In this document: piece after piece, positions 1-12,800 of the stretch
How the letters are laid out: the number at the start of each line of letters is the position of its first letter
How positions within the stretch are numbered: the stretch's first letter is position 1
Source of the DNA: Macrostomum hystrix
Taxonomy: Eukaryota; Platyhelminthes; Macrostomidae
Assembly (NCBI GenBank): GCA_950097015.1
Contig: CATNEN010000038.1
Coordinates: 33,628,501 to 33,692,500 of the forward strand
DNA: 64,000 nt
Direction of reading: 5' to 3'
The notes under the pieces: model-generated
Database searches by the model: none
Told to the model about the DNA's origin: nothing
Seen by the model: only the letters and a program-made list of their open reading frames with translations
Position numbers and translations under genes: made by a program

Positions 1-764
1 ACATATTTATGACTTATCGAAGCAATTTTCAATTGAAAATGTCTATCATTTCGCTACCCATGGCTACCTAAAGCTAGACATACCTCTAAAAAATGGTCGT
101 ATTGATGTCTATTGGCCACAAAGTAAATTAGTGAAGTGAAGAGCTTTAGGAGTCTTCTTTGACAGCTAACCAGCCTCTAATTTAAAGGCGCTTTTCTGTC
201 GTGTGTGAGAAAGGAATGCTACATGCGTGCATTTGTTGAGTCACAGTCTGCACTTAGAGTGTCCCACTCTTTTGATAGCTGGGCAAGCAAAAAACTGCCC
301 ACATATTTTTTTCTGAAATTTTCTAAATAAGAAGAAAACCACACACATATTTCGCCTTTGGCAGCTATGGCCTGTACTAAAAGGCTAGGGTGAGTTTGGT
401 GAGTGAATGAGGCAGAGAGAGAGAGAGAGCTGGACCCGGCCCCACAAAAAAGCTCTATTGAGTACGGAAATTTGGCCTTCTTGCCGCTAAAGAGCTGTGC
501 TCTGGTCCCTAGTGACAAGAGTAGACGGTGCTGAGATATTGCAGGCTGCTCATTGTGATAGTGGGTAGAGAGAGGGGGAGTAGGGACAGGCCCTCTGACA
601 AATGAAGAATGAGCACTGCAGTAAAGATCAGATTGGTTGAACTAACTGCCTCATCAGGTAAAAAAACTGATTTAAGCATAGGGTTGCATTGTATCGGGCC
701 TTTTTGCACTCTAAGCTAGCTTTTAGAGATCTCAGGCGTTGTTGAGAAACTTGCCGATTCACGC
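1..764. other. Intergenic, no gene seen
   Basis: I see no convincing coding exon here. A short GA microsatellite lies at about 415-431. A promoter or upstream exon of the gene starting near 765 could lie here, but no clear signal identifies it. Confidence 0.4.
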
Positions 765-2634
765 ATGTACGCCGAGTACAAACGGCGAGCTGCTGCGGTC
801 GAAGTTCAACCGCTTAGCAACGGCTCCAGCCAGCTGCATTTTGAGCAGCAGCTCAGCACTGATGTCAAGCGTCAGCCCCGAGACAAGCGCCGAGAATCTC
901 AGCCAGCGCTGCTGCACAATATCCCAACTAAGGGAAGGAAACTTGTGCTACACTTCGACGCCAGGAACACAATCTTTGTCGCGGACTTGTTCTCAAGGAT
1001 TACGGTGGAAATGGCGCTAAACACTTACATATCTGGTGTAGTGTGGGGTAAGTCCAGGATTGGGTTCTAGTTAACATCCTGGTTTGCGAAGAGCTTTAAA
1101 GTCTTGAAAGGGATTAGTGTGGCAGAGCGTTCAACTCTCGCACCAAGGTCCCTAGCTCGAATTCTTGACGTAGCTTTAAGTATTTGCGCCCATGGATAGT
1201 GGACATCGGTTGATGATTTAAAATCCAGGGTAGATGTACACACTTTTGTGCGTTTTTGGGATCAGCGGAATGGGAATGTACTACTACGATCCGGTCATAA
1301 GAGTGGTAATAAAAATATAATAATAATTAGTGCAGGAGTGCAGCAGGCAATGGCACATCATTTGGTGACACTAGACCCGCAGCCAGCGAGGAAGCAATTC
1401 TGCCCATTTCGCTGACTCCTGAGCACACAAGCACTCGGATACTGTAAGCAGGCATACGCTCACAAAGGTGTGTACATCTGCCATGACCTTTTCATGGTTA
1501 GGCAGTGTACACTTTCACTATATGCCTTGGAGGTTGGCAATCAAGGGCGTAAATTGCACGACAAACCCCACGAATTCTCTCCGCGGCTGCGCCCCAAATA
1601 AATGTGGCCTCGCCGGGAATTGAGCTCTGGGACATTGGTGCGAGTCGCAAACGCGTTAACCGCTCTGCCACCGACCCCCGGTATCAAGCTAGAAATAAAA
1701 CGGCACTATAAATTCAGGCGTCTCTGAAGCGGACGGCCACTGGAGATGCATCAGCGAGCAGCCGTCGGTTCATCCGCCGCATGCGGGCGTGACGTCGCTC
1801 TACAAGCTGTTCGAGAAGGATATTGTGCGCGTTCCCGAGGACAGGCAGCGGTTGCGCGAGACTCTGGGCAATTTCACTGAGCAGCCGCACGGCAGCAAAT
1901 TTCGATCCGTGTTCGACGTCAATTTGGCCAAGCTGCGCTGGCCCTACGACGAGATCGACGATAGGCTGACGGTGACGGGCAAGGACGGGTCGGCTTATCA
2001 CTACCTGCTGCCGGCATTTCTCAACCTGGTGCAGGCGATAGACGCCTCTGGACGAGATTTCTGCGTCGTGATTCGCACCTTCGGTCGAGACGCGCCGCAC
2101 ATTCTGAATGCGTTGAACCTGATGCGCCAGGGCAAGCATCCCGGATACGACAGGAAGCTGTCCGCCCCGATCAATCTCCAGCCGGAGTCATTCGACCGCA
2201 TTGGCAGGGACGAGTTCAAATACTTCAAAAGCGACGGCAGCGTGCTGCACAATGAACGAGAAGTCTACGAGCACTGGAACAACAGCTCTGGAATAATGGC
2301 TGTGGTGGACGACTTCGCGTACTGGCAGGCCAATCAGTACCACCACACGGCGTCTAAGTTCCTGTGGTATGATCCCTGCGACACTGATCATCAGCACATC
2401 ATGTTTGACGACAACATTCGCTTGCACGACGAGGACAACATCATCAATGTGAAGGTGTTCGACGGGCCTAATGCCGCTTGCGCTCGCGACTGTCGACCAA
2501 AGGAAGCAGCGCAACTGGAAGGCTCTCTGTTTGTGCCTGCGAATCTCATTGAGAGCATCGCGGATCCAAATTACTTTATTGATAGGGTGCTGCAGTGCGA
2601 GGCCAGCTACTCGAGGATGCTTGAAGTTCTGTAA
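765..2634 (+). CDS. Conserved protein of unknown function, two exons
   Basis: Two exons join in phase: 765-1047, ending at a GTAAGT donor, and 1718-2634, preceded by TTCAG. The junction restores a glycine codon. The spliced protein is about 399 residues if it starts at the ATG at 765; an additional upstream exon cannot be excluded. Exon 1 encodes a segment running KLVLHFDARNTIFVAD followed by TVEMALNTYISGVVWG. Exon 2 contains SLYKLFEKD, FCVVIRTFGRD, a DDFAYWQ motif, a KFLWYDP motif and MFDDNIRLHDEDNII. This pattern resembles an uncharacterised eukaryotic family with HAD-like Asp-rich motifs that I recall from scattered invertebrates and fish; that assignment is from memory and is tentative. 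No signal peptide or membrane segment is obvious. Neighbouring genes give no functional clue. Confidence 0.75.
1100..1180 (+). repeat. tRNA-like SINE head fragment, inside an intron
   Basis: The stretch contains an A-box-like GTGTGGCAGAGCG and a B-box-like AGCTCGAATTC about 35 bases further on, as in tRNA-derived SINEs. It lies in the intron of the two-exon gene, in sense orientation. It is probably the head of a SINE related to the full copies elsewhere in the window. Confidence 0.45.
1335..1680 (-). repeat. tRNA-derived SINE, copy 1
   Basis: Read on the - strand, the element begins GGGGGTCGGTGGCAGAGCGG (A box) and then GAGCTCAATTCC (degenerate B box). A body of about 250 bp follows and is shared with copies at about 16610-16850, 22890-23220 and 59515-59820. 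Shared body blocks include GCCGCGGAGAGAA and the block read on + as TTTGGTGACACTAGACCCGC. It sits in the intron of the two-exon gene. Confidence 0.75.
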
Positions 2635-5600
2635 GTTTCCAAAGTAAGCCTTGGATAAGGATATCGAAGACATTTTTAAAGACGCATTATAGGAGTAAAA
2701 ATAGTACTCTTATAATACAAACACAGTTTTTCACTTCGAATAGATTTTTTTTACTCATTCAGTGGCTCTCGCAACAAAACATGCGCAGTTTTTTGAGACT
2801 CCAGAAAAATTGAATAATGCTTTTTTTATGAAGCATTGCAATGTTCGTGAGCTACTGATTATCATCAAATTATATTAACTGCACATTTAACAGATTTAAC
2901 TAATTTAGCTGTGTATTCAAACAAAGTTTTTCGATGCACAAAAGCCAACGTTTGAAAACAAAAACTGCATTTACTACAAAAATTTCCTGCCTGCTCAGAG
3001 AACGTAATAGAATTTGCAACTATTTTGTGTACTGAAAGTTAAAATGTGTTTCTCTTTGATAACGATTTATTCTTATTTTATAGAGCTTACATATGCGCTG
3101 TACATATTCATGAATAAAATTATGGGTTCACGCTACAAGCTGTGAAGTGTGACCCATAATATTATTCATTTTCTTCTTGAATTGTTTTTTTTTAATAATT
3201 TGCTTGCATCCATTTTTAACTTAAATATGTGCAAGATTAATTCTGACTTTTAGTTGGCTGCGTCCTCTACTGCAGACAGAAAATAAATACAAAATAATGA
3301 CTATTATTTTATAATTGGCAAGTCATTTAACATCTGACATTCGATTAAATATTTCTCACGGTGAATTGTAGAATTACTTTTTGCTATACAAAATTACTCT
3401 GCGAGTTGTCCATAAACTGCTAAAACATTTATGATATCCACATTTATACCCACCGCTACAACCAATCAGCTCGCGGATGGGGTGGGAGGTCAAATGCTTG
3501 CAACCAATCGAATGCAAGCTAAGGGTTCCATCACATGTATAGATTCAAAAAAATCAACTGAAAAGAAATTAATCAACCCACAAAATAGCGGAGCATGAAT
3601 TTTGAAAATAAAATAACAATAACGTGTTTTTTAGGCCGCGGCAGAGGTACAATTACATCATTATTTTAGATATAAAATATTTTTACTCTTGTGTATCCAT
3701 CTGACATCTATATAAAACAATTACTAGGAAGGCATATAGCTAGGTTCTCCAGGTCGACATGTATATACGTACAAGGACATATGGCGCCAGGTGTGAAATC
3801 TTCCTGTACACTTTACCATGCTGTTGGCCACAGTCGTGTGCTGCACCATTGGTGTACTGATAGGCCCTTCCAATATAAGGAAAAGCGCGCTTCCCAGACC
3901 TCGTAATTTGAAGCCACAAGATCGAAAGGTTAATTATTCGAGGTAGCGGCACGCGTCGGCCTAGTCCCGATCGTAAAAAGGCGGAACAGTGAAGAAAGAC
4001 CAAAGGTTAATTCTGACTATTCGGACCGACATTAGCTGAGCTGAAATGATGCGCATCGCATGCAGACGCGTAGACGAAGACCAAGTGAAGCTATATATAG
4101 CTCGCACACGTACTGCCATTCGCCCTCCACCTTACTACCTCGGTGCGGTCTGATGCTCAACGTGGAGGACTTTTAGCGATGCAGAGTACCAGGATGGGAT
4201 CTACCAGTCATTTTGCCCCCACCAGAGGTATCGCCTATTTGATAGGCGGTGGTCGAGACAGTTGGCACTGCAGAAACGGGAAGCTGCTAAATCGGCAGCT
4301 CGAATCTGATTTATGCAGTAGCGAGTGCTCCACGCGGCCTTTTAAACTCATAAACGTGGGCAATGATGCCCTAAACAAAAAGGGCCCTTGTACAACGCCC
4401 GCTTTTTGAATATTGTTGTAAATGAAGAAAGCTGTGCCCTGAACGAAGCAATTCAGAGAATTCATTAATTGAGTTCGGCCTGTCATTAATATACGGATCG
4501 CAGAAAGGCTTATATTGTAATGGGTACATTGCATTCGACTAATGTACGAATGTAATGTACCCAGCTCTGTAGTATTACGGCATCCTTGCGCTTTAGAGAG
4601 TTTTAGCAAGATTAGAGTTGATTAGTTAGCGTTCAGTTGAAGTATGACTTTGACTAACGATTACACTTACGAAACTCATTGACGAAATCAGCGGAAAGTC
4701 CGAAAATTTAAACTCACTTTTGTGTTTTTTAATTCACTAGGCCTAACTAAATATATCTGATCCTGAAATGAAATGATAGATAGCCTTTCTAACGTTCAAC
4801 GATTACTAAATGCTACTCGTGTATCAGTATATTTGTAGTGACGTCGCGAAAGTTCGATAATAATTAATTTCTAATTATTTTCCCTCTACATGTTCGTATC
4901 CTCGGTATCGTGATATAATATGAATATATGATGATGTACTTTGTATGGTCGAATGTGATGTTACCAACTTCAGTCCTCAACGTCCGTCTTAACATCAAAC
5001 TAAAACTTAGTCCTAAGGCTAAGGGCCTAAGTGAACTTAGTTACTTTTACCCACCATAACTGTATAAAATCAGAATTATACAGAACTATTCTATATAGTA
5101 AAAAATATTTTCTTTAGTTGATTTACATCTACTTAGCGACCGACCTGTCTAGCAACTATGCACTAGCTAGCCTAGGCTCTAGCTATCATGTGCACAAACT
5201 TTTAATGAGGCATATTGTCTTATTAGTATATTATCTCTAGATACTTTATCTTAGTCAGTCAGTCAGTCAGTCAGTTAGTTAGTCAGTTAGTTAGTTAGTT
5301 AGTTAGTCAGTTAGTTAGTTAGTCAGTGAGTTAGTCAGTCAACTTTCAGATTTTATATAGCTACTTCAATAATGATGCTAGGCCCCCCCTATACATAGTT
5401 AGCAGTATGGTACAAGAATCCCTAAGCTTTTTTATAATTTTAGCTATGCTTAGTTGATCAATTGATCAGTAGTTATCTATCAGTAAATATAGCTTTGCTG
5501 GCTTTGGCTAAATCTAAAAAAACAAACAAAAACTTCACATGTTTTAAAGCTGAGTTTGGCATTAGAGTTTGACATACTCTCATCTGGCTCAAGAGTTTGT

Positions 5601-6088
5601 TAAATTAAGTTTTATTTAAAATGAAATGTCTGTTTGGGAATGTATACATCTCATTCTCAACATAGGCCCTATAGATTTAAGCACAATTTTCTTGATATTG
5701 TAATCTAGATTGTACCATGTAAGCCTAAGGGGCCTTGCTACAATGGCCTTTATAACCTAAAATATGTCAAAATTGGTAATAACTGTATGATGAGTTTAAC
5801 TTTATTTTATATAATAAGAACAACAAATAATTACTTACAGATTATATGTAATGTATATACTAGCTTTTTTTGCCCATTGTTTTTGGGGCAGAAATTTAAA
5901 GCAAAGCAGTAAGCAATTCACGTCTCTGTATTAACTTTATAGTGAAGATCACCATTTATTTATTTACTGCATGAATGAAAAGTGAAGAGTTTGTTTAAGG
6001 GCGTTTTAAGTAAAAAATAAGTGAAAAGTTTGTCCAAACAGCCCCCTCTTGATTACTTCTTTAGAAACATGTCTCTTAGCCACTCCTC
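2635..6088. other. AT-rich intergenic region
   Basis: I recognise no gene. An AATAAA at 3113-3118 could be the polyadenylation signal of the upstream gene, about 480 bases after its stop. The stretch 3690-4140 is richer in GC and has CTATATATAGC at about 4091, but no supportable reading frame follows. Confidence 0.4.
5252..5342. repeat. Microsatellite (CAGT/TTAG)n
   Basis: Tandem tetranucleotides alternate between CAGT and TAGT/TTAG units for about 90 bases. Confidence 0.85.
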
Positions 6089-6096
6089 TATACAGT

Positions 6097-6368
6097 CAGT
6101 GGCAGATCCAGGAATTTTGTTTTGGGGCGGTCTGTCAGGGGAGCGCCATGAGAATCACAGAGGGGGTGCCAGCGGCCGAAAAAGAGCGCCAGGAGCCAAG
6201 AAAGGGCGCAAGCGGCTGAAAAACGGGAGCCAGCGGCTGAAAAAGGGGCGCCAGCGGCCGAAAAGGGGCGCCAGTGCTGCGACTGGCGCCCTTGGTGGGG
6301 GCATCTTATTCCCATGATTAAAATTTAGGGGGGCGACTGCCCCCCCGCCCCCCCTAAATCTGCCTCTG
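6097..6368. mobile_element. hAT-like MITE with 8-bp target duplication
   Basis: A 272-bp non-coding element is flanked on both sides by the identical octamer TATACAGT (6089-6096 and 6369-6376). Its ends are imperfect inverted repeats: CAGTGGCAGATCCAGG on the left, and CAGAGGCAGATTTAGG when the right end is reverse-complemented. An 8-bp duplication with CAG-starting termini is characteristic of the hAT superfamily. The interior holds short GC-rich repeats built on GGCGCCAGCGGC. There is no transposase, so it is non-autonomous. Confidence 0.85.
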
Positions 6369-6520
6369 TATACAGTATGCATGTACACGCGTATACATAA
6401 GGAAAATAGCCATGGCATAACAATAACAATGTCAAAGAAACAAAATTAAACTGTTTCAGAGTTCAGAGTTAGACAGGTCAAGGTCAATTCGTGACTACTT
6501 TTCTATTAATTGCTTGCGAG

Positions 6521-7190
6521 TCACCTCAAGGCCTGGGGATACACCACATTCTTTGTTCTTCCCCTTGGTGCGAAAATAAATAGGCCAGCTGGAGTTCCAA
6601 CACGGGAGCAGGCGACATAAAGCTGCCCATGCGAGAAGCAAGGAGTCTCCAGGTTGATGCCAGCCACCTTCAGCGACTGTCCCTGAGCCTTGTTAATAGT
6701 CATCGCAAAGCACACTCTTACAGGGAACTGCAGTCGCTTGAACTGAAATGGCAGGTCCGTGGGGATAATTGGAATCCAGGGAACGAACACGGACTCTCTT
6801 CTGCCAGATCCAGTCATTATCGTGGCCTCAATCACGTGTGGGAAGAGCCGCCTGACTATCAGTCTGGTGCCGTTACACAGCCTTGGCGCATTCAGGTTGC
6901 GGAGGAGCATAATTAGTGCCCCAACTTTCAGCTGCAAGTTGTGCGATGGAGTTCCAGGAGGATCTAGAGAGTTCAGAAACTCAACAGGATACTCCACAGA
7001 GGTGTCATCAGTCAACGTTGTATCAATTGACTTGTAGGTGAAAACTGCACCTGGCAACTCCTGAAGCAGTTGGTAGTTAATTTCGTTGGCGGCATCATTT
7101 CTAAGACACAGAATTGCCCTCTCTGACAGCCAGTCAACGTCAGCATATCGAACCATCAGGTTCGGGTAAACTTTTGCCTTGAGCTTTTTT
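6521..7190 (-). pseudogene. Helitron Pif1-like helicase, C-terminal remnant
   Basis: About 220 residues match the C-terminal half of the Pif1-type helicase domain of Helitron Rep/Hel proteins. They include an ERAILCLRND segment, LKVGALIMLLRN, the motif CFAMTINKAQGQSL, and LYVACSRVG near the end. The Rep nuclease and the Walker A part are missing. At about 7190 the coding sequence runs abruptly into the non-coding 5' sequence of the element, so this is an internally deleted copy. The frame ends with a stop at 6521. Confidence 0.85.
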
Positions 7191-7924
7191 GACGATTTTT
7201 GAGCAGTTTTTTGCACTTTTGAGCAGGAAGGAAATGATTTTTTGGGAATTTGAGTAGCCTATTGCACTCAGCATAGGTGGTTTTAGGTATGTGCAAAGTT
7301 TGGTGCGATTTGGTTGAGCGGTTTCGGCATCTATAAAGACAAAAGACAGACACTGGGACGCCACCGCACTCACCGCACTCAGTCTCAGTGCTGCTTGGGG
7401 GCCAGTAGACAGTCTAGGGGTTTGGGCTGTGTACATTCACGGCTTGAAATACAATGTACAGTCTGGGGCTTCGGCGCCCGGGGAAGGGAGGGGGTGGCTG
7501 TAATAAAATTTGGCCCGCAGAGTGGCGGAGGGGAGTTGGGGTGGCTGTCCTCGGAAAACAAAAAGTGACTCACTTTGAGATGATGCAGCTTGCTCTGGAT
7601 TGAGTAGAGATGTTCACAATTGACAGCTTTGTTGGAAAACATGTAAAGTGTAAGTGGATCAAATTTGGAGAAAATCTGACAAAGTGGGGCGACGATATGT
7701 CGAATTGAGTGATTTTTTGACAATTTTTGAGCAGTTTTTTGCACTTTTGAGTAGGAAGGAAATGATTTTTCGGGAATTTGAGTAGCCTATTGCACTCAGC
7801 GTAGGTGGTTTTAGGTATGTGCAAAGTTTGGTGCGATTTGGTTGAGCGGTTTCGGCATCTATAAAGACAAAAGGTTGCACACACACACACAGACAGACAG
7901 AGTTTTCACTTTTATATATATAGA
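6521..7924 (-). mobile_element. Truncated Helitron with 5' terminus
   Basis: On the - strand the element appears to begin at 7924 with TCTATATATATAAAAG after a host A. This is the TC start and A|T insertion context of Helitrons. A CA/GT microsatellite (7877-7900) follows, then a segment (7700-7880) that is repeated almost exactly at 7190-7360. The helicase remnant lies downstream. I could not find a convincing 3' CTRR end with hairpin, so the left border is only the end of the coding remnant. Confidence 0.7.
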
Positions 7925-9802
7925 TTCAGTGGCCTTAGTATACTGGATAATAAAAATCTTCAGTGTTTGTTTGAATAATCACAAACACTCACTATTAGTT
8001 AGTAAAATCAATTACTAATGTTTACTCACTAAAACAGAAACCCAAGAAGAATGTGTCTAGACCCATTGTCATGTCATGGTATAATTCTACTCCGCTTCAT
8101 ATTGAAACGTGTGCCAAGGTCCTAGGAACTTATACCAGGTTTTCTAGGATTTGTGACAATAAATGACCTTTTGTGTGTTACACATTTTGCCTACTTTATA
8201 AACACTTCTGCTTTACCCACTTCAGTCACCAAACACAATGCACTAGTTAATACCATATTGTACATTTTTACATTTCTGAGACGGACATAACTTACAAAAA
8301 GTCGAAAAGGTGGTTTTCATTTAAAGTAAATTGGGTTATAGATAATGCCAACAAAAATCAAGTTTTTGTTAAACTTTTTTTAGAAAATTACACAATTAGT
8401 TTGTGTGGAATTTAAAATTTTTATAAATCACGGATAGTTATGAACTTTCATTTTACAAGTTTAAGGTTTTTTATTTTATAATATGCCAAAAATATTTTAC
8501 CTCATTTTTTACACCAATTGTTCGCTGAAAATTTCCGGCATTATGTATATCATCCTGACTATGGGTCTAGCTAGCTAAATAGATCTAGACCTAGCTAAAT
8601 AAAGATGTTCTTACTGTTCAGTTATGCTTGCTTTGTCTTATCCATTTGCTAAAAATGATTGTTTGAATTTAGGCTAAAAACTAAAAGTCTGTTTAGTGTA
8701 ATTAATATACATATGTAGAAATCACAAGTTTTATGATTATGAGAGCCAATTAGACTTATTAACAGTTGGACTACCAAGTCTTTTTGCCACCCATTTTTAA
8801 TCCAATGGGATGCTAAACTTTTTTGGCAGTGCCTGGATGCTAAGAGTGTTGGGTGGTGACTTATTGGATAACAGACTAGACAATGGTATACTATGGTTGA
8901 GCTGCACCTAATATTTTGGCTTGAGCAGTGAAATCGGAGAAATTCGCATCAGGGTGTCCATAGTGGCCTATTTCCACCAGTTGTAGCCCTTGATGGTCTA
9001 GTAAATCTGTCTAGATAAAGGTAGGTGACTACCAAAGATAGAGAAGATGCAGGCACATTTGGGTGACATGCTGATAATTTTCTATGGCTTTGTAATGCCG
9101 CACTTATTTCATAAAGGGGTATATGAAATACACTAGGACTATAGAAAAAATCTGAACTTTGGCCAGAACCATTGAATATCTTGCTGGTCTGCAAAGCTAA
9201 ATTGAATTGTCACTGGCGACCTGATTCTGTTTCAGAAGATACGCAACAAAAAGTTAGTTCATGTTATTGAGTTTTGTGTGCTTGCATTGCTCTGTTTGGG
9301 TGAACCACAAAAATTGTCAAAGGGGGATTTCTCAGTGGGGAAAACTCCGCCCCCTTGGTAGTTCTACTGTTTTTAGGTTCTTAGGCAATTTTAAGGTTCT
9401 TATAGGCCTAGCTGCTTCATTAACTATGCAAAATATAGCACCAGAATCAGTAGGCTTATTAGGTAATCTTGAAGATTCTGTCATTGCCCCATTATCCTGG
9501 ATAATCATGTAGTGCAGTCTGCTTTGTTTGCTGTTGCTACTTTCTTTTACTATCACTACTATTTCATTGTATGATTCGTTCTGTTACTATCCAAAGTTTG
9601 CTTAATGGTGTACATCATAACCATATAAAAATAGGCACTATACAGTTTATGCTTGTGTTAATTTCAAACTATTGCTTTCTAGCCATACCTGCTGACATTC
9701 TATAAGTTCAACCGTTCATCTAACCCACACTGAATGCCTACAAATTAAATAAGTATTAATAAAGAAGCTGGGTGTTTCGCACCAATTAGTTAATTTAGAG
9801 TG
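7925..9802. other. Intergenic, no gene seen
   Basis: AT-rich sequence with no convincing exon. It should contain the promoter of the helicase gene that begins at 9803, but I cannot point to a specific element. Confidence 0.4.
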
Positions 9803-12800
9803 ATGCAAGGTCAAAGGGGCCGAGGTGGTTGGCTGAAATTTTCCTCAAACAGTCGCCAACAATTTCGTCCTAATCAGCAGCAGCCACTCCAGCAGACAAA
9901 GGAGAAGTCAGCTCAGCAGATCCAAGGCAAAGTAGTATTGCTGAACGATAGCCAATTCGAAGTGCGCTCCAGTTATCATCCTGGCCTTTTGCAATTGCTC
10001 AAATCGGTGCCGTCGCGCACTTATGACCCGGCCACTCGCAATTGGTCATTTCACGCCAGAGACTATGACCATTTTATGCGCCTGCTCAGAGACGCTGAGC
10101 CCAGTTTGCGGAGAGAATTGCGCATTGAGCCATTGCCATCTAACATTGCCGTCATACTGGCCAGGAAGCACCGACAGCCTCAGCCATCTGCCACTGTAAG
10201 CATGCTAGGACCAGTCACAGCGGTCAGGAGTTTAACCCGAAATAAACAGCCAACACTCTATAAACCAAATGAACGGCTACTTTCATCAAGAAATGAGCAG
10301 CATCTTTCATACCCGAAATGAACAGCCACTTTCGTCCTGAATCCCGAAATGAACAGCCACTTTCGTCCTGAATCCCGAAATGAACAGCCACTTTCGTCCT
10401 GAATCCCGAAATAAACAGCCACTTTCATCCAGATTCCCAAAATGAACAACTACTTTCATCCTTGAAACGAACAGCCACTTTTTATCTTGATTTCCGAAAT
10501 TAACGGCCGCTTTAATCCCCGAAACGAACAGCCACTTTTATATTGATTTCCAAAATTAACGTCCACTTTAATCCCCGAAACGAACAGCCACTTTCATCTT
10601 GATTTCCGAAATTAACGGCCACGTTCATACCCCAAATGAGCTGCCACTTTCATCTTGATTTCCGAAATTAACGGCCACTTTAATCCCCGAAACGAATAGC
10701 TACTTTCATCCTGATTCCCGAAATGAACAACTACTTTCATCCTTGAAACGAACAGCCACTTTTTATCTTGATTTCCGAAATTAACGGCCGCTTTAATCCC
10801 CGAAACGAACAGCCACTTTTATCTTGATTTCCGAAATTAACGGCCACATTCATACCCCAAACGAGCTGCCACTTTCATCTTGATTTCCGAAATTAACGGC
10901 CGCTTTAATCCCCGAAACGAACAGCCACTTTTATCTTGATTTCCGAAATTAACGGCCACATTCATACCCCAAACGAGCTGCCACTTTCATCTTGATTTCC
11001 GAAATTAACGGCCACTTTAATCCCCGAAACGAACAGCCACTTTTATCTTGATTTCCAAAATTAACGGCCACTTTCATCCCCGAAACGAACAGCTACTTTC
11101 ATCTTGATTTCCGAAATTAACGGCCACTTTAATCCCCGAAAAGACAGCACAGCCATTTTCAACCTGAAATGAACACAGTACACATGTAAAAATCAATTTT
11201 ATTAACCTCCGCAGTTGCAAGCTTCCGTGCCATCATCGTCGCACGACTCAGGCCCGCCGGACGCCGTCCAACTAGGCCAAGTGATTGGCCGCGATCTTGT
11301 TGAATCTTTATTACCATTTCAACTGCGCGGCGTTCAGTTTGTTATTGGCAAAGGCGGTCGTGCGCTCATTGGGGACGATATGGGCTTAGGCAAGACTGTA
11401 CAGGCGATTGCCTGTGCTTTGTACTATCGATCTACTGACTGGCCTGCGCTCATTGTTGCGCCATCGTCTGTGCGCTACGCCTGGCGCAGTCAGGTTCTGC
11501 GATGGGCTGGCCACGCACTGTCCGAAAGAGATATTCTGGTTTGTAGCCTTTTGTTTGCCAGTGATTTTTAGGGCGGGTCCTTCTAACTCTTCAGGACCTC
11601 ATTTCACTCTTACCCTCTCCTTACTTTACTTCAGGATCTCTTATTTCGTTACTTTAGGGCCCCTCGTTTCATTACTTCTTTGCCACTACTTTCGTTACTT
11701 GAGGGCCTCTTCTTTCGTTACTTCTTTGCCACTACTTTCGTTAGTTTAGGGCCTCTCGTTTCATTACTTCTTTGCCACTACTTTCGTTACTTTAGGGCCT
11801 CTCGTTTCATTACTTCTTTGCCACTACTTTCGTTACTTTAGGGCCTCTCGTTTCATTACTTCTTTGCCACTACTTTCGTTACTTTAGGGCCTCTCGTTTC
11901 ATTACTTGTTTGCCACTACTTTCGTTAGTTTAGGGCCTCTCGTTTCATTACTTCTTTGCCACTACTTTCGTTAGTTTAGGGCCTCTCGTTTCATTACTTC
12001 TTTGCCACTACTTTCGCTAGTTTAGGACCTCTCGTTTCGTTACTTTAAGATCTCTCATTCGTTACCTCAAATCTTCTCCTTTATTTACTTAAGGGCTTTT
12101 CCTATTATCATCTAAATAATGATCTCCTTATCAAAACAGGTGCTAGATAATTGCAAGGCTGCGACTAGTAAGCAAGAGAGCCTGGCTCCATTAACAATAG
12201 TGAGCTACGATCTACTGCATCGCTGCGCCGATCAACTGGCTTCAAACTGCTATCGTACTATCATCTTTGACGAGAGTCACTTTTTAAAGAATCCAAAAAC
12301 TGCCCGCTCCAAAGCCGCAATCCTTGTTGCCAAGTCGGCCAACCGTCTTCTGCTTCTGTCCGGCACGCCGGCCCTGTCTAGGCCTGCCGAACTCTTCACC
12401 CAGATTTCAATGATCCGGCCGAAACTATTTCCTGGCGGATTCCATGAGTTCGGTAGGCGCTACTGCGATGCGAAGCAGCGTACCTGGGGCACCGACTATT
12501 CCGGCAGTTCCAATATGCCCGAGCTGCAGGTTCTGCTAGAGGACTCGCTTATGATTCGACGCTTAAAGTCTGATGTGCTGGATCAATTGCCGGCTAAGCG
12601 AAGGCAAATGGTACGCTTGTAGTAGTATGCATTGTCTGGTTCATTGACAGTTGACATCTGATTGACAGCTGACATCTGATGACATCTGATTGACAGTTGA
12701 CATCTGATTGATAGTTTGAATATTATTGACAGTAGAAATCTGATTGGCGGATGACACTTGACTGAGCCATTAGAAATTGGGTATAACCAAGAGTACTTAG

